Of a stretch of DNA of 64,000 nucleotides, positions 8,287-15,850 are shown piece after piece (position 1 is the stretch's first letter; each line of letters starts with the position of its first letter). Position numbers and translations under genes: made by a program. The notes under the pieces were generated by a model. It worked only from the letters and a program-made list of their open reading frames with translations, did not search any database and had not been told where the DNA came from. The DNA comes from Arcobacter aquimarinus (lineage in GTDB: Bacteria; Campylobacterota; Campylobacteria; Campylobacterales; Arcobacteraceae): positions 1,364,001 through 1,428,000 of the forward strand of contig NZ_CP030944.1 in the NCBI RefSeq assembly GCF_013177635.1, given 5' to 3'.

Positions 8287-8741
8287 CTTATATCTTCAAT
8301 AAATTTTTCATAATCAGAAGATAAGTTTATATTCTCTTTCAATAACCTATTTTTTACTAAAATTATATTAGGTCTACTTTTATTCCAAAAAAATGCCCCT
8401 ATGTATGATTTGTTATGTAAAAGTTTTTGATAATTATTTGTAAAAAATAACTTATTTTCATCTTCACAATAAGAATCTTTTCCAAAACTTCTCTTTTCAA
8501 AAATAAAATTTGCATCTTTACAATCATCTACTATAGTAAAAAATTTTGAATATATATCTCTTTCAACATTCGAAATTTTTGGTATAAAAAGTTTTATCTT
8601 ATCTTTTTTCAAAGCTGTAGAAATATTTGAAATAATTTTTGCTTCCAATTCCATTTCTTCATCATATTTATCTATTAAAAAAGTATATTGGCTAGAAAAA
8701 CCAAAAGTTATTAGAGATATCAAAAATAGTATATTTTTCAT
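8283..8741 (-). CDS. Small secreted protein between receptor-like barrel and diguanylate cyclase
   Basis: I choose the ATG at 8739-8741, which overlaps the barrel gene stop as TAATG; a frame-matched ATG four codons earlier has no better ribosome site. The 152-residue product has a signal peptide (MKNILFLISLITFGFSS) and a mixed domain with two Cys (DDCKDANFIF, DSYCED) that could form a disulfide. It ends AFFWNKSRPNIILVKNRLLKENI. I do not recognise a named family. By position it resembles periplasmic regulators such as YfiR, which controls the cyclase YfiN, but the sequence does not show YfiR identity. Confidence 0.72.
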   Translation of the reverse strand: MKNILFLISLITFGFSSQYTFLIDKYDEEMELEAKIISNISTALKKDKIKLFIPKISNVERDIYSKFFTIVDDCKDANFIFEKRSFGKDSYCEDENKLFFTNNYQKLLHNKSYIGAFFWNKSRPNIILVKNRLLKENINLSSDYEKFIEDIR

Positions 8742-10630
8742 TAAAACAACCATTTTAGCGAAGTTGTTACACTTGAAGAACTATCATTAAGTGTAAAATT
8801 ATTACCAGAATCATTATAGATAGATTGAGTAGAATCATTAAATATATTATTAGCTTTCAAACTCAATTTTAAATTTTTATTTATATTATAAGCAATTCCA
8901 AAACTCATATCATAAGAAGAATCAACAGTTAAATCCAAATATTTATAACCATTTCTATAATTCAGTGAAGTAAAATATTCAAATTTATTATAACTTCCCA
9001 TATATTTGATATATCCACCATTATTTGAATTATTAATATTTTGATTGATATCCGTCATAAAATAATTTAATTGTAATTTATTATAATCAGAAAACAAATA
9101 CTCATAACTAAATATTAATCCAGAAGTTTTTATTTTATCTTGTATATTTACAAAACCTACATTTGAATCAAAATATATAAAATCATCAATTTTAACATTA
9201 TGATAAGTGATTCCAAATTTAGATTTTTCTGTGGTATAAACCGTTTCTATCGTATAAAATTTATACTTTTGTACATTTAAATTTTTATTTACTAATGAAT
9301 AATCAATATTAAAAAAAGAAGGTGGTAAATAACTTTTTGTATAAAAAGTTTTTAAACCAAAATTTTCAAATGGTGTATAAATAGCCCCTATTCTATAAAG
9401 TTCTTCATCAATATTTTCTAAAAATCCATTTCTTTTATATTCATCAAACTTGGCATTTGCTACTAGTATCAAATCATCTTTTACTTTATAATCATTCTGA
9501 AAAATTACAGATAAAACATTTTCTTCATCAAAATTTGTATATTGAGGAATAATTGTATTTTGATTTATAACAATATTTTCAGTATTGTATTTTTTCTTTG
9601 AAAAATTTAATCCAGTTAAAAAATTATTATTTTTATATTCGAAAGATTTTGTTATACCTGCTTTAAATTTAGTAGATTTTAAATCCTCTTCAATTTTATT
9701 TGGATAATTATTCATAATTGGAAAGTTTAATACTGGTATGAAATTTAAACCTGTAGCATTTGATTCTTTATAATCTATTTCATTTACATCAACTGAAAAA
9801 TTTATTTTTAAAGATTTATCATATAAAAAATATTTAGACACATCAATATAAAAATCTTTTGTTAAAACTTCACCATCATCTGGTATAGAATCAAGAGAAA
9901 AACCTATATAGTTGTCTTTTTTTAAGTCTGTATATGCAAGGTTGATATTTGTGTTTTCATCACTAATATCCAAAAATAAATATCTTTTTTTGGCATCATT
10001 TAACAATTTAGTATTTTTATAATCAGTGTGGTCTTTTTGATTTTCATTATTTAAATATAATAAATATGACCATCCATTTTCAAGTAATTTGGAATTCATA
10101 ATAGATTGAGAATTTGAACCTTGTGATGATACTTTCAAATTTACTTCACTACCATTTTCTTTAACAGCTTTTTTTGTATAAAGTTTTATGAAATAAATAC
10201 CTGTTTCAGTTCCTGTGGTAAAAGAACTTTCACCATAATAAATTTCTAAATAATCAATAAAATCTAAAGGCAAATCACCCCAAGAATTTGAAGAATTTTT
10301 ACTATATGCAGAACTTATTTCATGGTCATTTATAAAAACTCTATAAAATCCACTAATATTTCCCTTTGAGCCTGCAATAGCTAAATTATTTGTACCAAAT
10401 CTATTTTTATTTAAATTTAGTAAAGGAAGTTCTTTTAAAATATCGTTTAATTTATGATATTGCATTTGTTGAATATCTTTTTGAGAATAGATAAAAACAT
10501 GTCCTAGTTTTTCATCTACTGTTTTTAATGATTTATTATTATTTGAATCATATTGTTGGAGTAAATTATCCAAAGAATTTGAAAATAAGAAATCAGCTAA
10601 TAAAAGCACAGAGAAAAAAACAAATTTCAT
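8741..10630 (-). CDS. TonB-receptor-like outer-membrane barrel lacking a clear TonB box
   Basis: The 629-residue protein has a signal peptide, a plug-like domain (FIYSQKDIQQMQYHKLNDILKELP, VFINDHEISSAY, FIDYLEIYYGESS) and a long barrel ending in TSLKWLF. The segment after the signal peptide (NSLDNLLQQYDSNNNKSLKTV) has no ETxxV-type box, unlike the other two receptors in this window. The plug sequence is also far from the usual RGxxxxRxLxLxDG form. The first gene of an operon with a periplasmic protein and a diguanylate cyclase, it may act as an outer-membrane sensor instead of a transporter. The family assignment is firm only at the level of plug plus barrel. Confidence 0.8.
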   Translation of the reverse strand: MKFVFFSVLLLADFLFSNSLDNLLQQYDSNNNKSLKTVDEKLGHVFIYSQKDIQQMQYHKLNDILKELPLLNLNKNRFGTNNLAIAGSKGNISGFYRVFINDHEISSAYSKNSSNSWGDLPLDFIDYLEIYYGESSFTTGTETGIYFIKLYTKKAVKENGSEVNLKVSSQGSNSQSIMNSKLLENGWSYLLYLNNENQKDHTDYKNTKLLNDAKKRYLFLDISDENTNINLAYTDLKKDNYIGFSLDSIPDDGEVLTKDFYIDVSKYFLYDKSLKINFSVDVNEIDYKESNATGLNFIPVLNFPIMNNYPNKIEEDLKSTKFKAGITKSFEYKNNNFLTGLNFSKKKYNTENIVINQNTIIPQYTNFDEENVLSVIFQNDYKVKDDLILVANAKFDEYKRNGFLENIDEELYRIGAIYTPFENFGLKTFYTKSYLPPSFFNIDYSLVNKNLNVQKYKFYTIETVYTTEKSKFGITYHNVKIDDFIYFDSNVGFVNIQDKIKTSGLIFSYEYLFSDYNKLQLNYFMTDINQNINNSNNGGYIKYMGSYNKFEYFTSLNYRNGYKYLDLTVDSSYDMSFGIAYNINKNLKLSLKANNIFNDSTQSIYNDSGNNFTLNDSSSSVTTSLKWLF

Positions 10631-10708
10631 AATAAACCTATTTAAAATAATTAGTTAAAGATTTTAATTAAATTATATTTAAGAAGTAATTATTTTATTT
10701 AATATTTT

Positions 10709-11638
10709 TTAAATTTTAAATTTTTTTTGCTCATCTTTAGATAAAAAAGTCCAAGCTACTATTCGGCTTATTTTTTGACCGTGTGCCATTTCTATTGTTT
10801 TTACTTCTACTGCTTTTATATCTTTTAATGCTTTATAAATAAAAGGAAGATTCTCTTTTTTTGATACAAGAGTTGTAAACCAAAGACAATTCTTTGAAAA
10901 CTCCAAACTCTCTTTTATCATATTTTTAATAAATGTTATTTCTCCACCTTCACACCAAAGTTCATTGTTTTTTCCACCAAAATTCAAAGCACTTTTTGTA
11001 CTTTTTTGTTTTGTGAGGTTTTGAACTTTTCTTTTGTTTCCTGCTAATGCTTCATCTAATGATTTATGAAAAGGTGGATTGCACAAGGTAAAATCATATT
11101 TTTCATCTTTATTGATAATATTTACAAAAATATTAGAAGGATTTTCTTGCTGTTTTACTTTGATATTTTCTTTTAAAATTTCATTTGAATTTATGATATT
11201 TAAAACTGATTCAATAGAAACTTTTTCTATATCACTTCCTAAAAACTGCCAACCATAAATGCTAACACCAATAATAGGATAGATACAATTTGCTCCAACT
11301 CCAACATCTAAACCTTTTATAGCTTTTCCTTTAGGAATTTTTCCATTGTTATTTGAAGCTAACAAATCAGCAATATGATGAATATAATCAGCTCGTCCAG
11401 GAATTGGAGGACATAAATATCCTTTTGGAATTTCCCAATTTTTGATTCCATAAAAATGCGATAATAAGGCTTTATTTAAAGCAATAACAGCATCAGGATT
11501 GGCAAAGTCTATTGATAAATCACCATATTTATTTGGTTTTACAAACTCTTTTAGACTATCTTGAGATTTTATTAAAGTAGTAAAATCATACCTATTATTA
11601 TGAAAATTTCTGGGATGTAGTGTTTTTGTATTTGACAT
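10709..11638 (-). CDS. rlmF: 23S rRNA (adenine(1618)-N(6))-methyltransferase RlmF
   Basis: The 309-residue enzyme methylates A1618 of 23S rRNA using SAM. It opens with the RlmF signature [13 protein letters not shown] and has [26 protein letters not shown]. The SAM motif is [16 protein letters not shown] and the catalytic motif is CNPPFHKS (NPPF). [13 protein letters not shown] is another family block. It is a single-gene unit. The 78 bases downstream of the stop, up to the receptor-like gene, hold no further reading frame. Confidence 0.92.
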   Translation of the reverse strand: MSNTKTLHPRNFHNNRYDFTTLIKSQDSLKEFVKPNKYGDLSIDFANPDAVIALNKALLSHFYGIKNWEIPKGYLCPPIPGRADYIHHIADLLASNNNGKIPKGKAIKGLDVGVGANCIYPIIGVSIYGWQFLGSDIEKVSIESVLNIINSNEILKENIKVKQQENPSNIFVNIINKDEKYDFTLCNPPFHKSLDEALAGNKRKVQNLTKQKSTKSALNFGGKNNELWCEGGEITFIKNMIKESLEFSKNCLWFTTLVSKKENLPFIYKALKDIKAVEVKTIEMAHGQKISRIVAWTFLSKDEQKKFKI

Positions 11639-11746
11639 ATCTTATTTTATCCTATTGATAATGAAAATTGTATTATTCATTTTATAAGTATTTGCAACTT
11701 TTTATTTTAATAGTGTAATATTTCTTACCAATAATAAGGAGAATAT

Positions 11747-12349
11747 GTGGATTATAAAAAATTTAGTGAAATTTCACCTTGTGACTATGCAGGAACTTTA
11801 AAAAGAGAAAGTTTTATGGATGCTGGAATAAAAGAGCTTTGGTCAAATATTCCTAGAATCTCAGGTCCTGCATTTACTGTAAATATGGTTGCAGGAGAAA
11901 ATCTAGCACTTCATAGAGCTATTTATGAAGCACCAGTTGGTTCTATAATCGTAGCACAATCAAATACAATGGATTATGCAGTAATTGGTGGAAATGTAGC
12001 AATGATAGCTTATAAAAGAGGAATTGTAGGTTTTGTGATTGATGGAGTTGTAAGGGATATCGCAGAGATTAGAGAAAATAAAATTCCAGTGTTTGGACGA
12101 GGTGTTTTAGCAATGCCAGGAACAAAAAAACAAGCTGTTCCAGTAAACACACCAATAATTGCAGGTGGAATAAATGTAAATCCAGGAGATATAATAGTTG
12201 CTGATGAGGAAGGTGTAGCCGTTATTCCAAAAGAAAAAGCTGAAGAGATATATCAAGAGTGTAAAGAAAAAGTTAAAAAAGAGTCTGCTTTGAGTTTTGA
12301 AGAGTGGGCATCTAGACACAAAAAAAATATAGACTCTTTTTATGAGTGA
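11747..12349 (+). CDS. RraA-family protein
   Basis: The 200-residue protein belongs to the RraA / 4-hydroxy-4-methyl-2-oxoglutarate aldolase fold. Motifs are ISGPAFTV, GGNVAMIAYKRGIVGFVIDGVVRD (with the conserved D-x20-R pattern) and VNPGDIIVADEEGVAVIP. Longer members like this one are often metal-dependent aldolases or decarboxylases, whereas the shorter E. coli RraA inhibits RNase E. The start is GTG at 11747, set by AAGGAG five bases upstream. An ATG two bases before it is in another frame and closes after seven codons. A hairpin terminator follows. Confidence 0.82.
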   Translation: MDYKKFSEISPCDYAGTLKRESFMDAGIKELWSNIPRISGPAFTVNMVAGENLALHRAIYEAPVGSIIVAQSNTMDYAVIGGNVAMIAYKRGIVGFVIDGVVRDIAEIRENKIPVFGRGVLAMPGTKKQAVPVNTPIIAGGINVNPGDIIVADEEGVAVIPKEKAEEIYQECKEKVKKESALSFEEWASRHKKNIDSFYE

Positions 12350-12358
12350 TTTTAACTA

Positions 12359-12393
12359 TTAAGAAAAGATTAGATTTTGCTATCTTTTCTTAA
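12359..12393. terminator. Bidirectional hairpin between RraA-like and DCC genes
   Basis: Arms TTAAGAAAAGAT (12359-12370) and ATCTTTTCTTAA (12382-12393) form a 12-bp stem with an 11-base loop between two convergent genes. It overlaps the stop codon of the DCC gene. Confidence 0.65.
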
Positions 12394-12741
12394 AATAAAA
12401 AGTATAAATTTTCTCAAAATAAAAAGGATTTTATATAAAAGCTTTGAAAAAGTATTGTCATAAGCAAAGAAAAAATGCAATTTTCCCAAAATCGTAGTTT
12501 TATCAACTGCACTATTTAAAAACTCTAAAGCTTTAGCTCCTTGAAAACAATCATCTTTATATACAACTATGAAACCCTCGTTTATATCTAAGTTTTTGCA
12601 AATATTTTCTAGTTCTATTTTATTTTTTCTAGCATCTATTAGTTTTAAATCAAAATTCTTTTTTAACTTCAAAAAATTTGTATAGTTTTTACAAAAAGGA
12701 CACTCTTTATCGTAAAATATGATTATTTGATTAGTTTTCAT
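12370..12741 (-). CDS. DCC-family thiol-disulfide protein (DUF393)
   Basis: The product has about 123 residues. The DCC motif at the N-terminus is FYDKECPFCKNY, a thioredoxin-like CxxC with the family's D-x-E-C form. It is followed by FDLKLIDARKN and GAKALEFL. The C-terminus is hydrophobic and basic (LYKILFILRKFILFILRK) and may contact the membrane. I use the ATG at 12739-12741; the TTG two codons earlier has no good site. It overlaps the S24 gene by 11 bases, so the two are translated together. The function of DCC proteins is largely unknown. Confidence 0.82.
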   Translation of the reverse strand: MKTNQIIIFYDKECPFCKNYTNFLKLKKNFDLKLIDARKNKIELENICKNLDINEGFIVVYKDDCFQGAKALEFLNSAVDKTTILGKLHFFFAYDNTFSKLLYKILFILRKFILFILRKDSKI

Positions 12742-13108
12742 TTTCAAAATATATTAAAACTTTTGCGATGATTCTACAATCCTCTTTTTTATAAACAAGA
12801 TGAGAAAAATCAGGATTTATAGATACAAAAAACTCTTTTTGCTCTATAAGACTAGCTTTTTTTATCCACATATTTTCATCTTTGTGAATCAAAAATATAG
12901 CTTCATCTTCAAACTCTTTTTGAGATAAATCAGCAACAACCAAAGAGTTATCAAGAATAACTGGTTGCATAGATTTACCCTCAACTTTTGAGACAAAAAG
13001 TGAAGTTTTAGAGTATGGAACTTTTATCAAATCCTCTTCAAACTCTAACTCTTTTTTTACTATTTTATTGTCTATTTCTTGGTGATATTCTAGTTTTATT
13101 TTAGACAT
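12731..13108 (-). CDS. Stand-alone S24 (LexA-like) peptidase domain protein
   Basis: The 125-residue protein is the autoprotease half of a LexA/UmuD/CI-type protein with no helix-turn-helix. The nucleophile is in VEGKSMQPVI (Ser about residue 46), and the paired Lys is in MWIKKAS. The N-terminus (LEYHQEIDNKIVKKELEFEED) is not a DNA-binding domain. It sits between a nucleotidyltransferase gene and a DCC gene, overlapping both. Possible roles are signal-peptidase-like cleavage or a UmuD-like partner function. No DNA polymerase V subunit is nearby. Confidence 0.8.
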   Translation of the reverse strand: MSKIKLEYHQEIDNKIVKKELEFEEDLIKVPYSKTSLFVSKVEGKSMQPVILDNSLVVADLSQKEFEDEAIFLIHKDENMWIKKASLIEQKEFFVSINPDFSHLVYKKEDCRIIAKVLIYFENEN

Positions 13109-13397
13109 ATTTTACTTCTTTTAAAACTTCATCTTTTAGAAGAGGTTTTAGATATTTTTCCCTTGCAATATCTACTTTCTTATCAAATGCTTTTTCCATA
13201 ATCTCTTTTAATAAAGATTTTTTTTCATAAATATCTGTTAAATCTTTTTTCAATTCGATTAATATATCTATATCACTATCATTTTTAGCTTCATTTCTAG
13301 CGTATGAGCCAAAAAGACCAATTTTTGTAATACCAAAATCTTTTTTGAATTGCTCTTTATGTTCTGTTAAATAGTTAATGATTATATCTTGAGTCAT
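13101..13397 (-). CDS. MNT-type nucleotidyltransferase (MntA-like), no HEPN partner
   Basis: The product has about 98 residues and a minimal nucleotidyltransferase fold. The active site is GLFGSYARNEAKNDSDIDILIE (GS plus DxD). Such proteins are often MntA antitoxins that AMPylate a HepT toxin. Here no HEPN gene is adjacent; the following gene is an S24 protein that overlaps by 8 bases. I take the ATG at 13395-13397, six bases after AAGGA; a TTG two codons upstream is less likely. Confidence 0.82.
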   Translation of the reverse strand: MTQDIIINYLTEHKEQFKKDFGITKIGLFGSYARNEAKNDSDIDILIELKKDLTDIYEKKSLLKEIMEKAFDKKVDIAREKYLKPLLKDEVLKEVKYV

Positions 13398-13462
13398 TTT
13401 CAATCCTTATATTGGGCTATTATATCTAATTTGATTTTATATTTACGATTTTCAAATATATT

Positions 13463-13483
13463 ATAATTGTAAGTTACAATTAT
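13463..13483. promoter_or_regulatory. 21-bp perfect palindrome upstream of the nucleotidyltransferase operon
   Basis: ATAATTGTAA (13463-13472), a central G, and TTACAATTAT (13474-13483) form a perfect inverted repeat. It lies about 65 bases upstream of the minus-strand operon and just before the small RNA-like units on the plus strand. It could be a repressor site or an RNA hairpin. Confidence 0.5.
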
Positions 13484-13532
13484 GTTCTAATTCCTACGGG
13501 ACGACTCATCTTTTTAGATGAGGTTTAAATAA

Positions 13533-13560
13533 TTGACAAGAATATAAAGTTTTATATAAT
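13533..13560 (+). promoter_or_regulatory. Consensus sigma-70 promoter
   Basis: TTGACA (13533-13538), a 16-base spacer and TATAAT (13555-13560) match the full consensus, unusual in this window. It points to a transcript that would begin near 13567 and reach a terminator about 50 bases later. Confidence 0.75.
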
Positions 13561-13566
13561 TCTCGC

Positions 13567-13616
13567 ACGACACCCAGTAAGCCTTAAAACTTTGAGTTTA
13601 AGCTTGGTTTTTTTTA
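13567..13616 (+). ncRNA. Candidate very short RNA (about 50 nt) ending at a terminator
   Basis: Downstream of the consensus promoter, the sequence contains ACGACACCC and then an imperfect hairpin (CCAGTAAGCCTTAAAAC against GTTTAAGCTTGG, 13574-13607), followed by eight T (13608-13615). There is no room for a protein of note. A related layout precedes it: TCTAATTCCTACGGGACGAC followed by the CTCATC/GATGAG hairpin at 13505-13522. The gene on the other side (antitoxin, minus strand) ends at 13628, so read-through would be antisense to it. Function unknown. Confidence 0.5.
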
Positions 13617-13627
13617 TGCCTAATTTT

Positions 13628-13909
13628 TTATACAGTTGCTTTTAAATGAATGCCTAATGAATTTAAAACTCTTACAACTGTATCAAATCTTGGTTTTGCA
13701 CCTTTATTAAAAGTTTTATATAAACTCTCTCTTCCAAGTCCTGAATCTTTTGATATTTGAGTTAGTCCTTTTGCTTTTGCAATATTTCCAATAGCCATCA
13801 TCAATTCATCAATATCACCATCTTCTAAAACTTGAGTTAAGTATTCTGCAATTACTTCTTTATTGTCTAAATATTGTGATATATCAAAATCTGTTAATTC
13901 ATTTTTCAT
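13628..13909 (-). CDS. Antitoxin of a RelE/HigB-type addiction module
   Basis: The product has about 93 residues and matches the 'probable addiction module antidote' family: LTDFDISQYLDNKEVIAEYL at the start, then a helix-turn-helix (GLTQISKDSGLGRESLYKTF) and the ending FDTVVRVLNSLGIHLKA. It should neutralise the toxin encoded just upstream and repress the operon. I use the ATG at 13907-13909 because AAAGGAG lies at ideal spacing; the upstream TTG is rejected. It overlaps the toxin gene by 11 bases. Confidence 0.9.
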   Translation of the reverse strand: MKNELTDFDISQYLDNKEVIAEYLTQVLEDGDIDELMMAIGNIAKAKGLTQISKDSGLGRESLYKTFNKGAKPRFDTVVRVLNSLGIHLKATV

Positions 13910-14201
13910 TTGAATACTCCTTTTCAAGTTCTTTTGCTTTTTTTATATCTTCACTTTGTGTAGATTTATCTCCAGCAATTAATAAAAGAATTATTTCATC
14001 TTCAACTTTTGTATAATAAACTCTATAAGCTGGTCCAATAGTAAATCTAAGCTCAAATATATTTCCGCCAACAGATTTATAGTCTCCAAAATTGCCTTTT
14101 CGGATTCTGTCAATTCTTCTAAAAATTGAAACTTTTCCTTTAACATCTTTTAGTTTTGATAACCAAGATGAAAATTGATTAGTTTGTCTTATCTGATACA
14201 T
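13899..14201 (-). CDS. RelE/ParE-superfamily toxin (addiction module killer protein)
   Basis: The 100-residue toxin has the family landmarks MYQIRQTNQFSSWLSKLKDVKGK, IRKGNFGDYKSVGGNIFELRF, GPAYRVYY and LLIAGDKSTQSEDIKKAKEL. This subfamily is HigB-like: the toxin gene comes first and the antitoxin second. Members usually cleave mRNA on the ribosome. An inverted-repeat operator covers the region upstream of its ATG. Confidence 0.9.
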   Translation of the reverse strand: MYQIRQTNQFSSWLSKLKDVKGKVSIFRRIDRIRKGNFGDYKSVGGNIFELRFTIGPAYRVYYTKVEDEIILLLIAGDKSTQSEDIKKAKELEKEYSNEK

Positions 14202-14224
14202 TTATTGTATCCTATTAGATACAA
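14195..14224 (-). promoter_or_regulatory. Operator with three half-sites in front of the toxin-antitoxin operon
   Basis: GATACA (14195-14200), TGTATC (14206-14211) and GATACA (14218-14223) alternate in orientation with 5- and 6-base spacing, and overlap the toxin start codon. A TTGACA -35 lies just upstream on the minus strand (14228-14233). This is typical of autoregulation by an antitoxin or a toxin-antitoxin complex. Confidence 0.6.
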
Positions 14225-14336
14225 AAGTGTCAATAGTAATTTTCATTTCAAACCCCTATTTTAAATAATTTTATAGATTATATAAAATATTTAAGATTGA
14301 GGTTAAAAGTATTACAGATTGAAATGTTTATTAAAA

Positions 14337-15827
14337 TTATTCTCTATTTATTATCTGAATACACTTTTTATATACTTTTTCATTATTAATAATTACTAAT
14401 TTAAGTTTTTTTCTAGTACGTGTTATTGCTTGAAACAATGTCTCCAAAGGGTTATAATAATATCTTGCATTGTAACTAAGTTTTAATTGTTCAGTATAAT
14501 AAAAATATTCATTTATAACTATTACAACATTATCATACTCTTGTCCGATGGCTTGATGAGAACTATTATTTGATGAAAATTTCACATTATCCAATGGTTC
14601 AGCTGTTCTTAAACTATTGGTTAAATAAATATGTTCCCAACCTATAGATTTTAAATATTCAACATATAATCTTGCATCATCTAACTCATTAGTAAAATAA
14701 AATGAAATATTTTTATAATCATCTTTTGATAATTCATCAATTTTTATTGTGCTTAAATCAAAAAACTTTTTTAAAAATGAAGCAAGATTTTTATTATGTC
14801 TTACTTTATTTGTTAAAATATATTTATTTGCAATTTTTTCAATATAAGATACAACTTCTTCTGCTTGGTTTGAAGTGTTTAATTTTTGATTAACATCATG
14901 TGAAAAAATTATATAATTTTGTTCATTTTTTAGAATGCTATCTAATTGATATTTACTAATCCTTTGAGATTCATCAAAAATAATTACATCAGATGTTAAT
15001 GTTCCAACTTTATATTCTTTTATAGCTTTAATATTCCATCCATTTTCTATTAAATCATAAATGCCATTGTTTTTCTGTGCACAATGAATTACAGTAATAT
15101 TTTTACCAAGATTTTTTAACTCTTTAGCTATATCATAAGTAAGTAAAGTTTTTCCAGTTCCTGCTGCACCTGAAATAGAAAATATTTTATTTTGACAATT
15201 TTCATCAATTTTTTTCAGAATTGTATTTTTAATCTGTTCTTGTTGTTTAGTTAAAAAATATTCACCTTTTAAAAACTCTGCAGTTTTATTAAATGGAGAT
15301 ATTAAATAATTACTTGGATTAAATAACCCATCAATATTAATATCATCAAAGTCATTAATTTTTATTAAATTAACTATTAAATTACTTATTTCCACTTCAG
15401 TTATTGTTTTTATATTTTCATCATAATAATATAATTTATCAATAGAATTTTCAGTTACAAAAGTATAACAATGAATTTCTTTTTTCAAAAAAGATAGATA
15501 GTAATAGTTTCTTTCTAACTGCTTTAAAATATCTTCATTACTAATTGCTTCTGATTTTAGTTCAATATTAATTACTAACTTATCACTAATTCTTAATAAA
15601 TCAAATTCTTTCCCAATTTGAGGAATTTGATAATTCAAGTAATAATTTTCAAAAAAATGATGATGAAATTTTGTACCTTTTATAATATTACATAATCTAT
15701 TTATTGTTGTTTTTTCTTGTTCTTTTAAATCTTCTAAATTTAAATATTCTTTAACTGAATTTTTTAATAATATTTCAGGATTTGAAACAAAAATATTGTC
15801 CAGCATTAATAAATTTATTTTCTTCAT
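14337..15827 (-). CDS. Single-protein nuclease-helicase (PD-(D/E)XK plus DUF2075-type SF1 helicase)
   Basis: The 496-residue protein joins two activities. The N-terminal part has a PD-(D/E)XK-like core (GKEFDLL, then VINIELKSE, about residues 70-93). The C-terminal part is a superfamily 1 helicase: Walker A SGAAGTGKTLL (220-227), Walker B DVIIFDESQR (280-289), a GQEYDNVVIVINEYFY block and a motif-VI-like QAITRTRKKLKLVI. Similar nuclease-helicase proteins act alone as anti-phage factors (for example Nhi), but this one may be a different family. It lies between the toxin-antitoxin pair and sbcCD, is even richer in A+T than its neighbours, and has a clear AGGAA site. Confidence 0.75.
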   Translation of the reverse strand: MKKINLLMLDNIFVSNPEILLKNSVKEYLNLEDLKEQEKTTINRLCNIIKGTKFHHHFFENYYLNYQIPQIGKEFDLLRISDKLVINIELKSEAISNEDILKQLERNYYYLSFLKKEIHCYTFVTENSIDKLYYYDENIKTITEVEISNLIVNLIKINDFDDINIDGLFNPSNYLISPFNKTAEFLKGEYFLTKQQEQIKNTILKKIDENCQNKIFSISGAAGTGKTLLTYDIAKELKNLGKNITVIHCAQKNNGIYDLIENGWNIKAIKEYKVGTLTSDVIIFDESQRISKYQLDSILKNEQNYIIFSHDVNQKLNTSNQAEEVVSYIEKIANKYILTNKVRHNKNLASFLKKFFDLSTIKIDELSKDDYKNISFYFTNELDDARLYVEYLKSIGWEHIYLTNSLRTAEPLDNVKFSSNNSSHQAIGQEYDNVVIVINEYFYYTEQLKLSYNARYYYNPLETLFQAITRTRKKLKLVIINNEKVYKKCIQIINRE

Positions 15828-15850
15828 AACTAAAATTCCTTTTTTATAAT

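Noticed and set aside
13404-13627. A hidden protein gene or CRISPR array in the gap before the toxin-antitoxin pair
   Set aside because: No frame of useful length and no regular repeat-spacer pattern; the content is better described as promoter, hairpins and terminator.
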